DNA of 64,000 nt from Halobacteriovorax sp. DA5 (GCF_002903145.1 NZ_PPDJ01000003.1:124001-188000), one strand, 5' to 3'; counted from the first letter of the stretch, positions 43,265 through 54,276 are shown. The notes: generated by a model not told the origin, from the sequence alone. Translations and numbers: made by a program.

Positions 43265-44146
43265 ATGGCCAAAAATATATATTCAATGACTGGCTTTGGT
43301 AAGGCCGAAGCGGGAAGTGAAAGCCTTCAAGTTACAGTTGAAATCAAGACAGTAAATCATCGCTTTAAAGATATTCGATTTAAGATGTCATCACTTTTTA
43401 ATAGTGTTGAACTTGAAATGAGAAATCTCATTGCGCAAAATTTTAAACGTGGAAGCTTTGATATAAACGTAAGCTATAAAAGGCTTGAAGCGAAATCTCG
43501 TTTTGATGATATTGATACTGAAAAAGTGAACGCATTTATAACTTCGATGAAACATCTAGCAGACAAGAATGATGTTCAACTCGATATAAAACCAACTGAT
43601 TTTTTACGTAATGAATTTATGAAAGAAGTCGATGAGTCTTCTATTGATGAGATGAATGTTTTTGCCATCGATGCCCTTAAGGGAGCGATTGAGAACTTAA
43701 AAGAATCACGTAAGATTGAAGGTCAAAAAATGGTCGATGTTATTAAAAAACATCAGCAATCTTATGAAGAGTTTTTTAAAGTAGTTAATGATAAGTCAGA
43801 TGATTTTCAAGCGGCCGTAAAGGAAAGACTTGAGAAGAGATTTGAAGAATATAAAACGGCGATGCCTGTTGATGAACCTCGCTTTATGCAAGAAGTAATC
43901 TTCTACTTAGAGAAAATGGATATTCACGAAGAAATTAATCGTATTAATGCCCACCTATCTAAGTTAAATGACCTGCTAACAAAAGGCGGGGAAGTTGGAC
44001 GCCAAATTGATTTTCTTATTCAAGAGCTTAACCGCGAAACTAATACAACGGGATCGAAGTCAACACTACAAGAGATCTCTGAAGCCGTTGTTCAAATGAA
44101 GGTTCAGCTAGAAAAGATTCGAGAGCAAGGTTTAAACCTCGAGTAG
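43265..44146 (+). CDS. yicC: YicC-family endoribonuclease
   Basis: This 293-residue protein opens with SMTGFGKAE and has EIKTVNHRFKDIRFKM and a terminal GGEVGRQIDFLIQELNRE...TTGSKS block, all hallmarks of YicC/YloC proteins. These are endoribonucleases involved in RNA turnover. I use ATG 43265, with GGGAGAGGAA just before it, rather than TTG 43253. It heads the yicC-gmk-rel operon, with gmk starting 4 bp later. Confidence 0.9.
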   Translation: MAKNIYSMTGFGKAEAGSESLQVTVEIKTVNHRFKDIRFKMSSLFNSVELEMRNLIAQNFKRGSFDINVSYKRLEAKSRFDDIDTEKVNAFITSMKHLADKNDVQLDIKPTDFLRNEFMKEVDESSIDEMNVFAIDALKGAIENLKESRKIEGQKMVDVIKKHQQSYEEFFKVVNDKSDDFQAAVKERLEKRFEEYKTAMPVDEPRFMQEVIFYLEKMDIHEEINRINAHLSKLNDLLTKGGEVGRQIDFLIQELNRETNTTGSKSTLQEISEAVVQMKVQLEKIREQGLNLE

Positions 44147-44150
44147 TATT

Positions 44151-44717
44151 ATGAGTGAAGGTAAAATTATAGTTATTGTTGCACCATCTGGATCAGGAAA
44201 ATCAACTCTGATTAAGAGGATTAAAAATGAATTCCATGATCTCCTGGAGTCGGTTTCTTTTACGACAAGAAAGGCCCGTGAAGGTGAGGAGCATGGTAAG
44301 CACTATAACTTTATATCAGAAGAAGAGTTTCTTGCTATGAAGAAGCAAGATGCATTTTTAGAATGGGCAAAAGTTCATGGTAATTACTATGGAACTTCTA
44401 AAGACTTTGTCGAAAACGAAATTGCTCAAGGGCATAATCTTCTTTTTGATCTAGATGTTCAAGGAACTGACTCATTCAAAGAATATTTTGGTGATCGTGC
44501 ACGTGTGATATTTATTGCTCCACCAAGTGTTGAAGCATTGGAGCAGAGACTTCGTGGCCGTGGCACGGAGACAGATGAAAGTTTAAATATTCGTCTTGAT
44601 AATGCAAAACGCGAATTACTTAGAAAGAATGATTACGATTATCTTGTGGTTAATGATGACCTTGAGACTGCATATATTGAATTAAAAGATATTTTTGAAG
44701 GAATCTTAAGAAAGTAA
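44151..44717 (+). CDS. gmk: Guanylate kinase
   Basis: This 188-residue protein phosphorylates GMP to GDP. P-loop APSGSGKST (residues 11-19), SVSFTTRKAREGEEHGKHY for GMP binding, and a LID with RLRGRGTETDESL are present. Length is standard. It ends overlapping the rel start by one base, linking GDP supply to (p)ppGpp metabolism. Confidence 0.97.
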   Translation: MSEGKIIVIVAPSGSGKSTLIKRIKNEFHDLLESVSFTTRKAREGEEHGKHYNFISEEEFLAMKKQDAFLEWAKVHGNYYGTSKDFVENEIAQGHNLLFDLDVQGTDSFKEYFGDRARVIFIAPPSVEALEQRLRGRGTETDESLNIRLDNAKRELLRKNDYDYLVVNDDLETAYIELKDIFEGILRK

Positions 44718-46903
44718 TGTACCAGCAACTCGATTTCGCCCATGAGCGCGAATTAAATATTGATGAACTTTGTCGACGTGTCGAAACTTATTATCCAGAC
44801 GCGAATTTCACTCTTTTAAGAAAAGCTTATCTCTTTGCAGAAAAGTCCCATGAGGGACAGATGCGAAGTTCTGGAGAGAAGTATATCATTCACCCGCTGA
44901 ATGTTGCTGCTACTCTTGTTAAGCTTCATATGGATCTTGATACGATTATCGCAGGCCTTCTTCATGATGTTGTTGAAGACTGTAGTGTTACTCCTGAAGA
45001 GATTGAAAAAGAATTTACGACTGAGATCGCGCAAATTGTTGTAGGTCTAACTAAGATCTCTAAAATGAAATTTAAGTCAAAGGAACAATCGCAAGCGGAA
45101 AACTTCCGTAAGATGGTTGTTGCCATGGCACAAGACCTGCGAGTTATTATTGTTAAGCTTGCAGATCGTATGCACAATATGAAAACGCTTCAGTATGTTC
45201 GTGAAGAAAAACAAAAGCGAATTGCCGAAGAAACTCTTGATATCTACGTACCACTAGCTTCTAGGCTCGGTATCAACTCGGTAAAGATTGAACTAGAAGA
45301 CATCTGTCTTCGCTACCTTCACCCTGATGTTTATTATCGTTTGGCCGAAAAAGTTGCGATGAAGAAGAGTGATCGCGAAACTTATATTGGTGACACAATT
45401 GGTGTCGTAACAGAGAAGCTTTTTGAATACTCAGTAAAAGCCGATATTACAGGACGCTCAAAACACTTCTATTCAATTTATAAAAAGATGGTTTCACGCG
45501 GTGTGGATTTTGAACAAATTCACGATATCTTAGCATTTAGAATCATCGTTAATAATATTACTGAATGTTATAAGGCCCTTGGGGTTATTCACTCGGCATT
45601 TACACCGATCCCAGGACGTTTCAAAGATTATATTGCAATCCCAAAGGTTAACAACTACCAGTCTCTTCACACGACGGTCGTTGGACCTAAGGCAGAGAGA
45701 ATTGAAATTCAAATTCGTACTCAAGAGATGCATGAAGTTGCGGAACGAGGGATTGCTGCTCACTGGAAGTATAAAGAAGGGATGTCATCAGGTAAGACTA
45801 AACTTGATTGGGTACAAGAACTTCTTGAATATAATAAGGACACAGATAATAGTTCTGAATTCATGTCTCATGTTAAGAATGATCTTGATGTAGGCGGTGT
45901 CTTTGTTTTCACACCAAATGGTGATGTATTTGAACTTCAAGATAATTCGACTCCACTAGATTTTGCATACCGTGTCCACACTGATATCGGACACCGTTGT
46001 GTGGGAGCGAAAGTTAATGGAAGAATGGTACCATTAAAGTACGTTCTTCGCTCAGGTGATACAATTGAGATTCTTACATCAAAGACTCAAACTCCTAATA
46101 AAGATTGGTTAAATATTGTTAAGTCTTCTAAGGCAAAGGCAAAGATTAAGTCTTGGCTGCTTAAGGCCGAAAGAGAGCGCAATATTGAAGTTGGTAAGGA
46201 AACTCTTGATAAGGCATTCAAGGTTCTTGGTACGACTCTAAAAGCAGTTTTAAAGCGTAATGATCTTGATTATGCGAAAGAAAATCTGACTAACGTTAAA
46301 ACTTATAGTGAAATCTACAATAACGTCGGCGCTGGGAAATTACATGTTGATAAAGTTATCGAATGTATTCCAGGTCTAAAAGATGAAAAAGTTGATGATG
46401 CAAAGAAGAAAGAAATCTCTTCACTTACTTCAACTATTTCTCGTACTGCTAAAAAGCGTGCTCACAAAGATAATGCTGTTATCGTTGATGGAATGGACGA
46501 CCTCATGGTTCGTATGGCCCGTTGTTGTAACCCTATTCCAGGGGACCCAATTATTGGTTATATCACTCGAGGACGTGGAATTACGATTCACCGTTCAGAC
46601 TGTACACGTTACGATGTAGGTGATGTCGGGAGACAAATTGCCGTTGAATGGAATGAGAATTTCACGTTTAAGCACCCAGTAAATATTCATGTTCTAACAC
46701 ATGATAGGCCAGGTATTCTTTCAATGATTTCTAAGGAAATTGGAAACCTTGGCGTAAATATTCGCTCGGCCATGGCCAAGTCAACTCAAGATCGAAAAGG
46801 TAGCCTTATTTTTGAAGTAGAGGTTAAGGATTATTCTGAACTACTTAAAACAATTTCGGGACTTGAAGCACTAGACTCCGTGATCTCTGTTACAAGAGGT
46901 TAA
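44717..46903 (+). CDS. rel: Bifunctional (p)ppGpp synthetase/hydrolase (RelA/SpoT)
   Basis: This 728-residue protein has an HD hydrolase domain (YIIHPLNVAATL, LLHDVVEDCSVT), a synthetase domain (FRIIVNNITECYKALGVIH, PKVNNYQSLHTTVVGP, EIQIRTQEMH), a TGS domain (FVFTPNGDVFELQDNSTPLDFAY) and a C-terminal ACT domain (HVLTHDRPGILSMISKE). Both enzyme sites look intact, so it is the single long Rel enzyme. It is coupled to gmk and ended by a strong terminator. It controls the stringent response. Confidence 0.97.
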   Translation: MYQQLDFAHERELNIDELCRRVETYYPDANFTLLRKAYLFAEKSHEGQMRSSGEKYIIHPLNVAATLVKLHMDLDTIIAGLLHDVVEDCSVTPEEIEKEFTTEIAQIVVGLTKISKMKFKSKEQSQAENFRKMVVAMAQDLRVIIVKLADRMHNMKTLQYVREEKQKRIAEETLDIYVPLASRLGINSVKIELEDICLRYLHPDVYYRLAEKVAMKKSDRETYIGDTIGVVTEKLFEYSVKADITGRSKHFYSIYKKMVSRGVDFEQIHDILAFRIIVNNITECYKALGVIHSAFTPIPGRFKDYIAIPKVNNYQSLHTTVVGPKAERIEIQIRTQEMHEVAERGIAAHWKYKEGMSSGKTKLDWVQELLEYNKDTDNSSEFMSHVKNDLDVGGVFVFTPNGDVFELQDNSTPLDFAYRVHTDIGHRCVGAKVNGRMVPLKYVLRSGDTIEILTSKTQTPNKDWLNIVKSSKAKAKIKSWLLKAERERNIEVGKETLDKAFKVLGTTLKAVLKRNDLDYAKENLTNVKTYSEIYNNVGAGKLHVDKVIECIPGLKDEKVDDAKKKEISSLTSTISRTAKKRAHKDNAVIVDGMDDLMVRMARCCNPIPGDPIIGYITRGRGITIHRSDCTRYDVGDVGRQIAVEWNENFTFKHPVNIHVLTHDRPGILSMISKEIGNLGVNIRSAMAKSTQDRKGSLIFEVEVKDYSELLKTISGLEALDSVISVTRG

Positions 46904-46910
46904 GCATAAA

Positions 46911-46940
46911 AAAAGGCAGGTCTTACGACCTGCTTTTTTA
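46911..46940. terminator. Bidirectional terminator between rel and pepA
   Basis: AAAAGGCAGGTC pairs with GACCTGCTTTTTT around a TTAC loop. It serves the convergent rel and leucyl aminopeptidase genes. Confidence 0.85.
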
Positions 46941-46944
46941 TTTC

Positions 46945-48399
46945 TTATTTAAAGTATCCAATTAGAGTCTCGACTCCTTGGCCAGATCCACCTTCTTGAA
47001 CAAGTGAAGGTCTAAATCCACTCGTCCATCCAAAGATATCAAAGTGTGCCCACTTAGTGTCACCAATAAATTTTTCTAGGAAGAGAGCTGCTCCAATAGA
47101 TCCACCTTGAACAGTCGACATATTGTTCATGTCTGCAAAGTGCGACTTAAAACCTTTATAGTAAGGTCTATAAAGAGGCATACGCCAAGAAAGGTCTCCA
47201 TTGTTTTGAGAAGCCTTTAGTAGTTTATCAGCTAGTTCATCATCGTTTGCAAACATACTCGTTACATGATCACCCATTGATACTTTTGCGGCCCCAGTTA
47301 AAGTTGCAAAATCAATTAATACTTCTGGCTTTTCTTTTTGAGTAATCGCAATATCCATTGCATCGGCAAGAGCAAGTCTTCCTTCCGCATCAGTATTGCC
47401 AATTTCGACCTTTAGGCCATTTCGAGAAGTATAGATATCTCCTGGACGAGTAGCATTTTCATTAATCGAGTTCTCTGCAAGTGCAAGATAAAGGTCTACT
47501 TTTTTCTTCACACCTGAGTTCTCTAGCCACGTAGCAAATCCCATAACCGTTGCAGAACCACCCATGTCTTTTTTCATTTTACCCATACCTGCGCCACCTT
47601 TTAGATTTAGGCCACCGCAGTCAAATGTGATTCCTTTTCCAACGATTGCTGTAGGCTTGCCTTTTGCTCCCGCTGGACGGTATTGCATATGAACAATTCT
47701 TGGTGGAGTCGCAGAAGCTTGTCCAACGCTTAAGATTAGTCCGCATTTTTCTTTCTCTAATTTCTTCTCATCATAAATCGTAACTTTCATCGTTTTTGAT
47801 TTTGCAAAGTGCTTCTTAACCGCGTCTGCGTAAGTTACTGGGTTTAACATATTTGCAGGAAGATTAACTAAGTGCCTTGCTGTATTAATCGATTGCGCCA
47901 TTGAAAGGGCCGTATCTACTGTAGACTTCGCTACTTTCTTTGCGTCATCAAAGAATGAAATAGCACCAAGGTTTAGTTCTTCTTTAAAACGGTAAAGCGC
48001 AAGTTCAAGTCCAACGATTGCACCAGTAATCATATCTTTATCAAGTCCGTAGAAATTGATTTCAACTTTCTTAGAGCGCTCTTTAGTAATCTGACCAACA
48101 AGAGAGCCTAGTGCTTCTCTTGCAATAGAGTAGTTACTATCTGTAATAAGGTTATAGTGTTGCTCACCATCTTTAGCTTCTTCGATAACTTTGAAGATAA
48201 TAGGTCCTTCACTACCAAGGATACTAACTTCTTTTTCTTCGCCAATTCTTCCGATAATCCATTCCGGGATATGCTCAGAATGCGTAATATTACTTTCTTC
48301 TAGTGCACTTGCAGTTAGTAAGTAAACTCTCGTTACAGTTGAACGAAGTGATTTTGGGCCACTTTTCTTAGTTGCCATGATTGATGGAACGATATTCAT
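46945..48399 (-). CDS. pepA: Leucyl aminopeptidase (M17)
   Basis: This 484-residue protein has an N-terminal regulatory domain and a C-terminal catalytic domain with the M17 signature NTDAEGRLALADA and metal/active-site segment VGKGITFDCGGLNLKG. FIGDTKWAHFDIFG closes the domain. It is a cytosolic dinuclear-metal exopeptidase releasing N-terminal residues. A short 19-bp gap separates it from the YdcF-like gene upstream. Confidence 0.95.
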   Translation of the reverse strand: MNIVPSIMATKKSGPKSLRSTVTRVYLLTASALEESNITHSEHIPEWIIGRIGEEKEVSILGSEGPIIFKVIEEAKDGEQHYNLITDSNYSIAREALGSLVGQITKERSKKVEINFYGLDKDMITGAIVGLELALYRFKEELNLGAISFFDDAKKVAKSTVDTALSMAQSINTARHLVNLPANMLNPVTYADAVKKHFAKSKTMKVTIYDEKKLEKEKCGLILSVGQASATPPRIVHMQYRPAGAKGKPTAIVGKGITFDCGGLNLKGGAGMGKMKKDMGGSATVMGFATWLENSGVKKKVDLYLALAENSINENATRPGDIYTSRNGLKVEIGNTDAEGRLALADAMDIAITQKEKPEVLIDFATLTGAAKVSMGDHVTSMFANDDELADKLLKASQNNGDLSWRMPLYRPYYKGFKSHFADMNNMSTVQGGSIGAALFLEKFIGDTKWAHFDIFGWTSGFRPSLVQEGGSGQGVETLIGYFK

Positions 48400-48418
48400 T
48401 ATTCCTCCTATTTAAATT

Positions 48419-49057
48419 TTAATCCTCACTGGCCAGGGCCAAGTAAGTAAGTGTTCTGAAGTATTTAAATACTTCTTTGTAGATAATTTTGAGACTTCTA
48501 AGTGAATCAAGTGGTGACTTGACTCCCCAGAAATAGAACTTGTATTGATCACTATCGCGACGACGATATTCGATAATCGATTTGATTCTTAGAATATGGT
48601 AATCATGTGAAACAATCAGAACAGTATCAATATTACTCTTCTTACGAAGAGCTTGTAGAGTTTCTAAAACATTCTCATAAGTATTCTTTGCATTGTAATC
48701 GATATCAAGAAAATCGTGATTAATCTCATCTGTAATTTGATGACTTTGAATTAAAGTACTAACACTATTTTTTGTGTGCACTCCTGAAATTAGAATATTT
48801 TCTTGATTGTATTCTTTTGCTAAGCGAATCGCTTCTTGAATACGACCTCTATCCCCAGTAAAGACAACGATGATATCTGGTCTTTTCTTATAGAAAGTTT
48901 CTTTTGTTTTAAGGTTTTCGTTTTGAGAGTAGAGGATGAGGATGTAAGAGAGAAGTGAGTAACCTAAGATAAAAATAATAAACTTGGAGAAAAGCTCGAG
49001 GGCCTTTCTCCAAGATCTAGTTTGTTTTGTCTCAAATACATACTTCTTATCAAACAT
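48419..49057 (-). CDS. YdcF/SanA-like DUF218 membrane protein
   Basis: This 212-residue protein has one N-terminal TM segment (~22-42) and a DUF218 domain: DIIVVFTGDRGRIQEAIRLAKEY, ILISGVHTKNS, VLIVSHDYHILRI. This family includes ElyC, SanA and YdcF, associated with envelope or peptidoglycan precursor maintenance. It is preceded by the ridA-maeB pair on the same strand and followed by pepA. Confidence 0.8.
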   Translation of the reverse strand: MFDKKYVFETKQTRSWRKALELFSKFIIFILGYSLLSYILILYSQNENLKTKETFYKKRPDIIVVFTGDRGRIQEAIRLAKEYNQENILISGVHTKNSVSTLIQSHQITDEINHDFLDIDYNAKNTYENVLETLQALRKKSNIDTVLIVSHDYHILRIKSIIEYRRRDSDQYKFYFWGVKSPLDSLRSLKIIYKEVFKYFRTLTYLALASED

Positions 49058-49070
49058 AAAAAAGTGTTAA

Positions 49071-49457
49071 TTATCCTTTAGCTGCAATAACTTCAATTTC
49101 AACAACAGCTCCCTTTGGAAGTGCTGGAACTTGAACGCAGCTTCTTGCTGGATATGGAGCTGTAAAATAAGCTTCATATGCAGCATTGACCTCACCAAAG
49201 TTAGCAAGGTCAGTAACGAAAATTGAAGTTTTAATAATGTGCTCACGAGTTAAGTTTTGTGACTCAAGTAGCCCATCAATATTCTTCATGATCTGATTTA
49301 GTTGAGGAACAAATCCTTCTTTTAGTTCACTAGTCGCTGGATCAATTCCGATTTGACCAGAAAAGAAGTATGTCCCGTTATATTCAACACCTTGTGAGTA
49401 AGTTCCTACTGCACTTGGCGCTTTATCAGTTGAAATAATATTCTTTTGAAATGTCAT
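49071..49457 (-). CDS. ridA: RidA-family enamine/imine deaminase
   Basis: This 128-residue protein has GTYFFSGQIGIDPAT, a central helix, and PARSCVQVPALPKGAVVEIEVIA, which carries the catalytic Arg of the PARS motif. RidA trimers hydrolyse reactive 2-aminoacrylate-type enamines. Complete. It starts 13 bp after maeB in the same direction, likely the same operon. Confidence 0.93.
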   Translation of the reverse strand: MTFQKNIISTDKAPSAVGTYSQGVEYNGTYFFSGQIGIDPATSELKEGFVPQLNQIMKNIDGLLESQNLTREHIIKTSIFVTDLANFGEVNAAYEAYFTAPYPARSCVQVPALPKGAVVEIEVIAAKG

Positions 49458-49469
49458 CTTTAACTCCTC

Positions 49470-51809
49470 TTAAATATCGTTTCTGTTAACTTTTTCTTCT
49501 AGAGCTCTTAATGCCGTTAGACGACAAGAATCTACGATCTCTTTAATAGAAGCAGTTCTTTGAATGATATTAACTGTCTTATTCATTGGTACAAGGATTG
49601 GTCCAATAGCAGATGCTTCTGTTAATTGAGCAAGAAGCTTGTACGAAATGTTTGCAGAGTTTAGTTCAGGGAAGATTAAAATATCTGCAGACTTATCAAG
49701 TTCACTGAAGTTGAAAAGATTTTTCATAATACCGTGGTTAACTGCAACGTCTGCTTGCATTTCACCTTCGATCTTTAGTTCTGGATATTTTTCTTTTGCC
49801 ATTTTTGTAGCAAGTTTCATCTTCTTAGCATCCGGAAGCTTTGAGTCTCCAAAGTTAGAGTAGCTTAAGAAAGCAATTCTTGGATCTCTCTTCATTAGTG
49901 ACTTGTAAAGCTCAGCAGTTGAGTTTGCAATCTCTACTAAATCTTCTGCAGTTGGGTCCGGTTGAACTGTTGTATCTGCTAGGAAAAGAACACGGTCTTT
50001 AAATACTAGGATGAAAACACCTGCCGCTTTTGTTCCTGGCTTTGATCCAATAACTTTTAGAATTGGAGAAAGACAGTCGCTATAGTTTAGAGATGGACCA
50101 GCGATAAATGTATCGGCAAGACCTTTTTTAACCATCATTGAACCGTAGAAGTTTTCTTGAATCATTAAGTCTTCAGCAGCATTAAGTGAAACACCTTCTC
50201 TTTGCTTAGCTTCACAGTATTCTTTGTAGAATTCTTTAAAGTTATCAGCTTTTCTTGGACGGATGATTTCAACTTTTCCATCTAAGAACTCTTCAAGACC
50301 AAGAGACTTAATTTTTGCTTTGATATCATCTGGGTGACCAAGAAGAATTGGCTCAATAGCATTTCCATCAAGAAGTGTTTTAACTACGTTAAGGATACGA
50401 GTATTAATACCTTCAGCAAATACCATTCTAACTTTTTCACCAGTGCGCTTAATATGAGCAGCTAGACGATCACGAACAGTTTTCATGAAAGCACCACTTG
50501 CCGAAAGACGGCTAGCTAGGTGTTCAGAGTACTCGTGAAGATCAGCAATCTCTCTTCTTGCAACACCTGTATCCATTGCAGCTTTAGCAACAGCTGGAGC
50601 AACTCTCGTAAGTACACGAGTATCAAAAGGCTTAGGGATAATATAATTTTTTCCGTATTTGAAATCTTCACCTTGGTAAGCAAGTTTAACTTCATCAGGA
50701 ACATCTTCTTTTGCAAGTTCTGCAAGAGCGTAAACTGCTGCAAGTTTCATTTCTTCATTAATCTTACGAGCACGTACATCTAGTGCTCCTCTAAAGATTG
50801 AAGGGAAACCAAGAACGTTATTAACTTGGTTAGGGAAGTCAGAACGTCCTGTAGCCATAATTGCATCATCGCGAACTTCTTCAACTTCACTTGGAAGAAT
50901 TTCTGGATCAGGGTTTGCCATTGCAAAGATGATTGGACTTTTTGCCATTGTTTTAACCATTTCTTTCGTTAAAACACCTTTTGCTGAACAACCAATGAAG
51001 ACATCGGCATCAACCATTGCATCCCCTAGAGTTCTTGCATCAGTTTCATTTGCAAATTCTTCTTTGTATTCGTTCATTCCACTTTCACGGCCTTTATAAA
51101 TTACACCGCGAGAGTCTGTCATAAGTAGGTTTTCTGGCTTAACACCAAGGTGAAAGAAAAGCTTAGCACATGCCATTGATGCAGCACCAGCTCCAGAGAA
51201 TACTACTTTTACTTTATCAATTTTTTTCTTAGATAATTCTAGCGCGTTGATAAAACCAGCTGCTGCGATAATTGCAGTACCATGTTGATCATCGTGAAAT
51301 ACTGGAATATCCATTTTTTCGATTAGTTGTTTTTCAATTTCAAAACACTCTGGTGCTTTGATATCTTCAAGGTTAACACCACCAAAAGTAGGCTCAAGTG
51401 CCTTAACAACATTTACCATTCCTTCAACAGTTGATTCTTCAACTTCAATATCGAAAACATCGATATCAGCGAAACGCTTGAAAAGAATACCTTTACCTTC
51501 CATTACTGGCTTACCAGCAGCGGCACCGATATTTCCTAGACCAAGAACTGCTGTTCCGTTTGATACAACAGCAACTAGGTTTCCTTTTGCTGTGTACTTG
51601 TAAACATCATCAGGGTTCTTAGCAATTTCAAGACATGGATGAGCAACACCTGGAGAGTATGCTTTTGTTAAATCAGATGCTGTTAAACATGGTTTTGTTG
51701 CAACAACTTCGATTTTTCCAGGGCGACCCATTGAGTGGTAATTAAGTGCTTTTTCAATTTTTTGAGCGTCAGCGTTTGACTTATCCGTGACTTTTTTATT
51801 GTCAGTCAT
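49470..51809 (-). CDS. maeB: NADP-dependent malic enzyme with phosphotransacetylase-like C-terminus
   Basis: This 779-residue MaeB-type protein has N-terminal malic enzyme (residues ~15-425; [33 protein letters not shown]) and a C-terminal PTA-like domain (~430-765; [17 protein letters not shown]). The PTA part is usually catalytically inactive and regulatory. It converts malate to pyruvate, CO2 and NADPH. Length is typical. Confidence 0.95.
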   Translation of the reverse strand: MTDNKKVTDKSNADAQKIEKALNYHSMGRPGKIEVVATKPCLTASDLTKAYSPGVAHPCLEIAKNPDDVYKYTAKGNLVAVVSNGTAVLGLGNIGAAAGKPVMEGKGILFKRFADIDVFDIEVEESTVEGMVNVVKALEPTFGGVNLEDIKAPECFEIEKQLIEKMDIPVFHDDQHGTAIIAAAGFINALELSKKKIDKVKVVFSGAGAASMACAKLFFHLGVKPENLLMTDSRGVIYKGRESGMNEYKEEFANETDARTLGDAMVDADVFIGCSAKGVLTKEMVKTMAKSPIIFAMANPDPEILPSEVEEVRDDAIMATGRSDFPNQVNNVLGFPSIFRGALDVRARKINEEMKLAAVYALAELAKEDVPDEVKLAYQGEDFKYGKNYIIPKPFDTRVLTRVAPAVAKAAMDTGVARREIADLHEYSEHLASRLSASGAFMKTVRDRLAAHIKRTGEKVRMVFAEGINTRILNVVKTLLDGNAIEPILLGHPDDIKAKIKSLGLEEFLDGKVEIIRPRKADNFKEFYKEYCEAKQREGVSLNAAEDLMIQENFYGSMMVKKGLADTFIAGPSLNYSDCLSPILKVIGSKPGTKAAGVFILVFKDRVLFLADTTVQPDPTAEDLVEIANSTAELYKSLMKRDPRIAFLSYSNFGDSKLPDAKKMKLATKMAKEKYPELKIEGEMQADVAVNHGIMKNLFNFSELDKSADILIFPELNSANISYKLLAQLTEASAIGPILVPMNKTVNIIQRTASIKEIVDSCRLTALRALEEKVNRNDI

Positions 51810-51870
51810 ATGTAATCCTTTGAACTTAAAATCCTACGATATTAAGCACAAAGGATACACTTTTTGGCCC

Positions 51871-53280
51871 TTATCCGACTAGCTTTTTATCCCTAATTAG
51901 GTGATAAATGAGCAGAGTTAGACTAGTTGCAATAATACCAATATAAAGCTCATCAATATTAGAATAAAAGCCTGGCTTTGGTATATGACGCCACGTGCCC
52001 GTTGTTACGACACCTATCAAGCAAGCCGTTACAAACTGGTTATCACTAATTTGCTTAGGAAATAGGTAGCCATATATGACCGGCAGCAGTAGACATGATG
52101 CGGAAAAGGATCCCAAGGTCTTCCAAACAGATTTTATGTTACCTTGAAAGTATTCAGACATAATCACTGTTAAAACGGCAACAAAAATAACACCAAAGTG
52201 GTGAACCCAAACACGCCCCTTGTACTTCTTTGGAGCGAGGTCATAAGCTAGGTTTGTTCCAGCAATGAATAGATATGAATCAAGTGTTGATAATATTGTT
52301 GCAAGAATTCCTGCTAGCATAAATCCTTTTAATCCATCTGGAAGAATTTGAATTGCATAAGTTAGGTAAGCATGTGAGCTCTGTGCATCCGGAATGGCGG
52401 CTTTTGCATACATCGCTCCAAACGTCGTACAAATATCAAAACAGAACCAAATGACAGTAGAGATCAAGATTCCTTTTTTTGAAACTTCACCACTCGTGGC
52501 CGAAAAACATCGCTGATAAAAGTTTGGATCAACTAAAGTTGATAGAGCAATAAAACCCCAGACAAAAGTTGTCGCAAGTGAGTTCTTTCCAGTTAGTGAC
52601 CAATAAGATTCAGGAAGATTTGCTTTTAGGTAAGGGAGTCCCCCAAATTCAAAAAATGAAAAACCAAGTACAAAAGCTACTGCAAGGCACATGACAAAGA
52701 ACTGAATTAAGTCAGAGAAGACAACTGATCTCAATCCTCCCCACATCGAGTAGAGAACAACAAAACCAACCCCTAGGGAAGTGTTTAGTAATAGAGTTCC
52801 ACCAAAGATTAGTTGAAGAAAAATCCCTAAACTTATTCCATAAGCAATTGGGAGTACATTAAAGAAATTAAAGATTGCTGTGAGCTTTGCAGAGCGTGGC
52901 CCAAACATCTTTCCAACTAAATCTGGTAAAGTAACAGCACGGTAAGGCTCAATTTTCTTGATTAGAAAAAATGCAAAAATAATATAGGCTACATACCAGA
53001 AAACACCCTGAGTGATGAAATTGTAGATACCTTGATTAAAGGCGATTTCAGTAACACCAAAAATTCCACCATACCAAGTTGCAACAAGTGTTGCGACAAA
53101 AAGTGGCAAAGTAAGTCTTCTTCCCATAATTAGTAAATCAAGGAAGGTCTCTTTTTCGGTGGATTTTTTCATGCGATATTGGCCGTAAATCACACTCGCT
53201 AATGTTAAACCTAAAATGGCAAAAAATATAAATAAGTCTAAAGATGATAGACTTTGAAATAAATCAATACTGCTCTTCAT
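51871..53280 (-). CDS. Sodium:solute symporter family transporter
   Basis: This 469-residue membrane protein has about 13 predicted TM segments and SSS-family motifs (ATWYGGIFGVTE, SDLIQFFVMC, LATILSTLDSYLFIAGTNLAYDL). The substrate is not deducible; proline/pantothenate-like branches are possible. I chose the ATG at 53280, with GGAG 5 nt upstream, over an extended start at 53328. It is divergent from oxyR with a 66-bp gap, so OxyR could affect it. Confidence 0.88.
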   Translation of the reverse strand: MKSSIDLFQSLSSLDLFIFFAILGLTLASVIYGQYRMKKSTEKETFLDLLIMGRRLTLPLFVATLVATWYGGIFGVTEIAFNQGIYNFITQGVFWYVAYIIFAFFLIKKIEPYRAVTLPDLVGKMFGPRSAKLTAIFNFFNVLPIAYGISLGIFLQLIFGGTLLLNTSLGVGFVVLYSMWGGLRSVVFSDLIQFFVMCLAVAFVLGFSFFEFGGLPYLKANLPESYWSLTGKNSLATTFVWGFIALSTLVDPNFYQRCFSATSGEVSKKGILISTVIWFCFDICTTFGAMYAKAAIPDAQSSHAYLTYAIQILPDGLKGFMLAGILATILSTLDSYLFIAGTNLAYDLAPKKYKGRVWVHHFGVIFVAVLTVIMSEYFQGNIKSVWKTLGSFSASCLLLPVIYGYLFPKQISDNQFVTACLIGVVTTGTWRHIPKPGFYSNIDELYIGIIATSLTLLIYHLIRDKKLVG

Positions 53281-53346
53281 ATAGTCTCCGATTATGAAGT
53301 ATGATATAGTATAGAAATTATAAATCAACCTTCAGGAACTCTTGTT

Positions 53347-54276
53347 ATGACAATAACTCAACTGGAATATGTATTAGCAGTCGATAAACACCGTCACTTC
53401 AGAAAAGCATCTGAAGAGTGTCATGTTTCTCAACCAACATTGAGTATGCAAATTCAAAAGTTAGAAGATAGCTTAGGATTTGTTATTTTTGATCGCTCTA
53501 AGAATCCTATTGTTCCAACGATTGAAGGTGAAACTTTTATTGCACAAGCAAGAGTTGTTAATAAAGAATTTAAAAAATTAAAAGATATTGCAAGTGATCC
53601 AATCGTAGGTATAGAAGGTGAATTCAAGCTTGGAGTTATTCCAACTCTCGCACCGTACCTCGTACCACTTTTTTTAAGTCGCTTTGTTAAAGAATTTCCA
53701 AAAGTCGACCTTATCATTGAAGAGAGAACAACTGAAGAGATCATCGAAAAACTTGATCGCGATGAATTGGATGCAGGACTTCTTGTCACTCCACTTCACA
53801 ATAATCAGCTAATTGAAAGAGTGTTATTCTATGAACCACTCTATGGATTTATAGCAAAAGATCACGAGTTATTTCACAAGAGCCAGCTCGAATTCTCAGA
53901 TCTCGACAAAGATGGCCTATGGCTTTTACAAGAAGGGCACTGTCTTCGTGGCCAGGTCCTAAATCTTTGTCAGAAAGTAAAAGGCTTTCAACACTTTGAA
54001 AGTGGTTCTCTTGAAACAATTAAGAACCTTGTGGCCAAAGATAGCGGTTATACAATCATTCCACACCTGGATATGTTAGATCTAACAGGGACTCGTAAGA
54101 AAATGATCCGCTCATTCACTCCACCTGTTCCAACTCGCGAAGTTTCAATAGTTTATGGTCGTATTTTCTACAAAGAGAAGGTTATTGATGCACTTGAAGG
54201 ACTAATCCTAAAAGTTATTCCTAAAGAGCTAAAAAGCTATAAGAATGCAGATGTTTCAATAATTCCTATTGATTAG
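53347..54276 (+). CDS. oxyR: Hydrogen peroxide regulator OxyR
   Basis: This 309-residue LysR-family protein has HTH at ~1-60 (HFRKASEECHVSQPTLSMQIQ). The effector domain carries GHCLRGQVLNLC, placing cysteines at residues 199 and 208 with the 9-residue spacing and numbering of the E. coli OxyR redox pair. This makes peroxide sensing by disulfide formation very likely. No katG, ahpC or dps gene lies beside it; the divergent neighbour is a symporter. Confidence 0.93.
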   Translation: MTITQLEYVLAVDKHRHFRKASEECHVSQPTLSMQIQKLEDSLGFVIFDRSKNPIVPTIEGETFIAQARVVNKEFKKLKDIASDPIVGIEGEFKLGVIPTLAPYLVPLFLSRFVKEFPKVDLIIEERTTEEIIEKLDRDELDAGLLVTPLHNNQLIERVLFYEPLYGFIAKDHELFHKSQLEFSDLDKDGLWLLQEGHCLRGQVLNLCQKVKGFQHFESGSLETIKNLVAKDSGYTIIPHLDMLDLTGTRKKMIRSFTPPVPTREVSIVYGRIFYKEKVIDALEGLILKVIPKELKSYKNADVSIIPID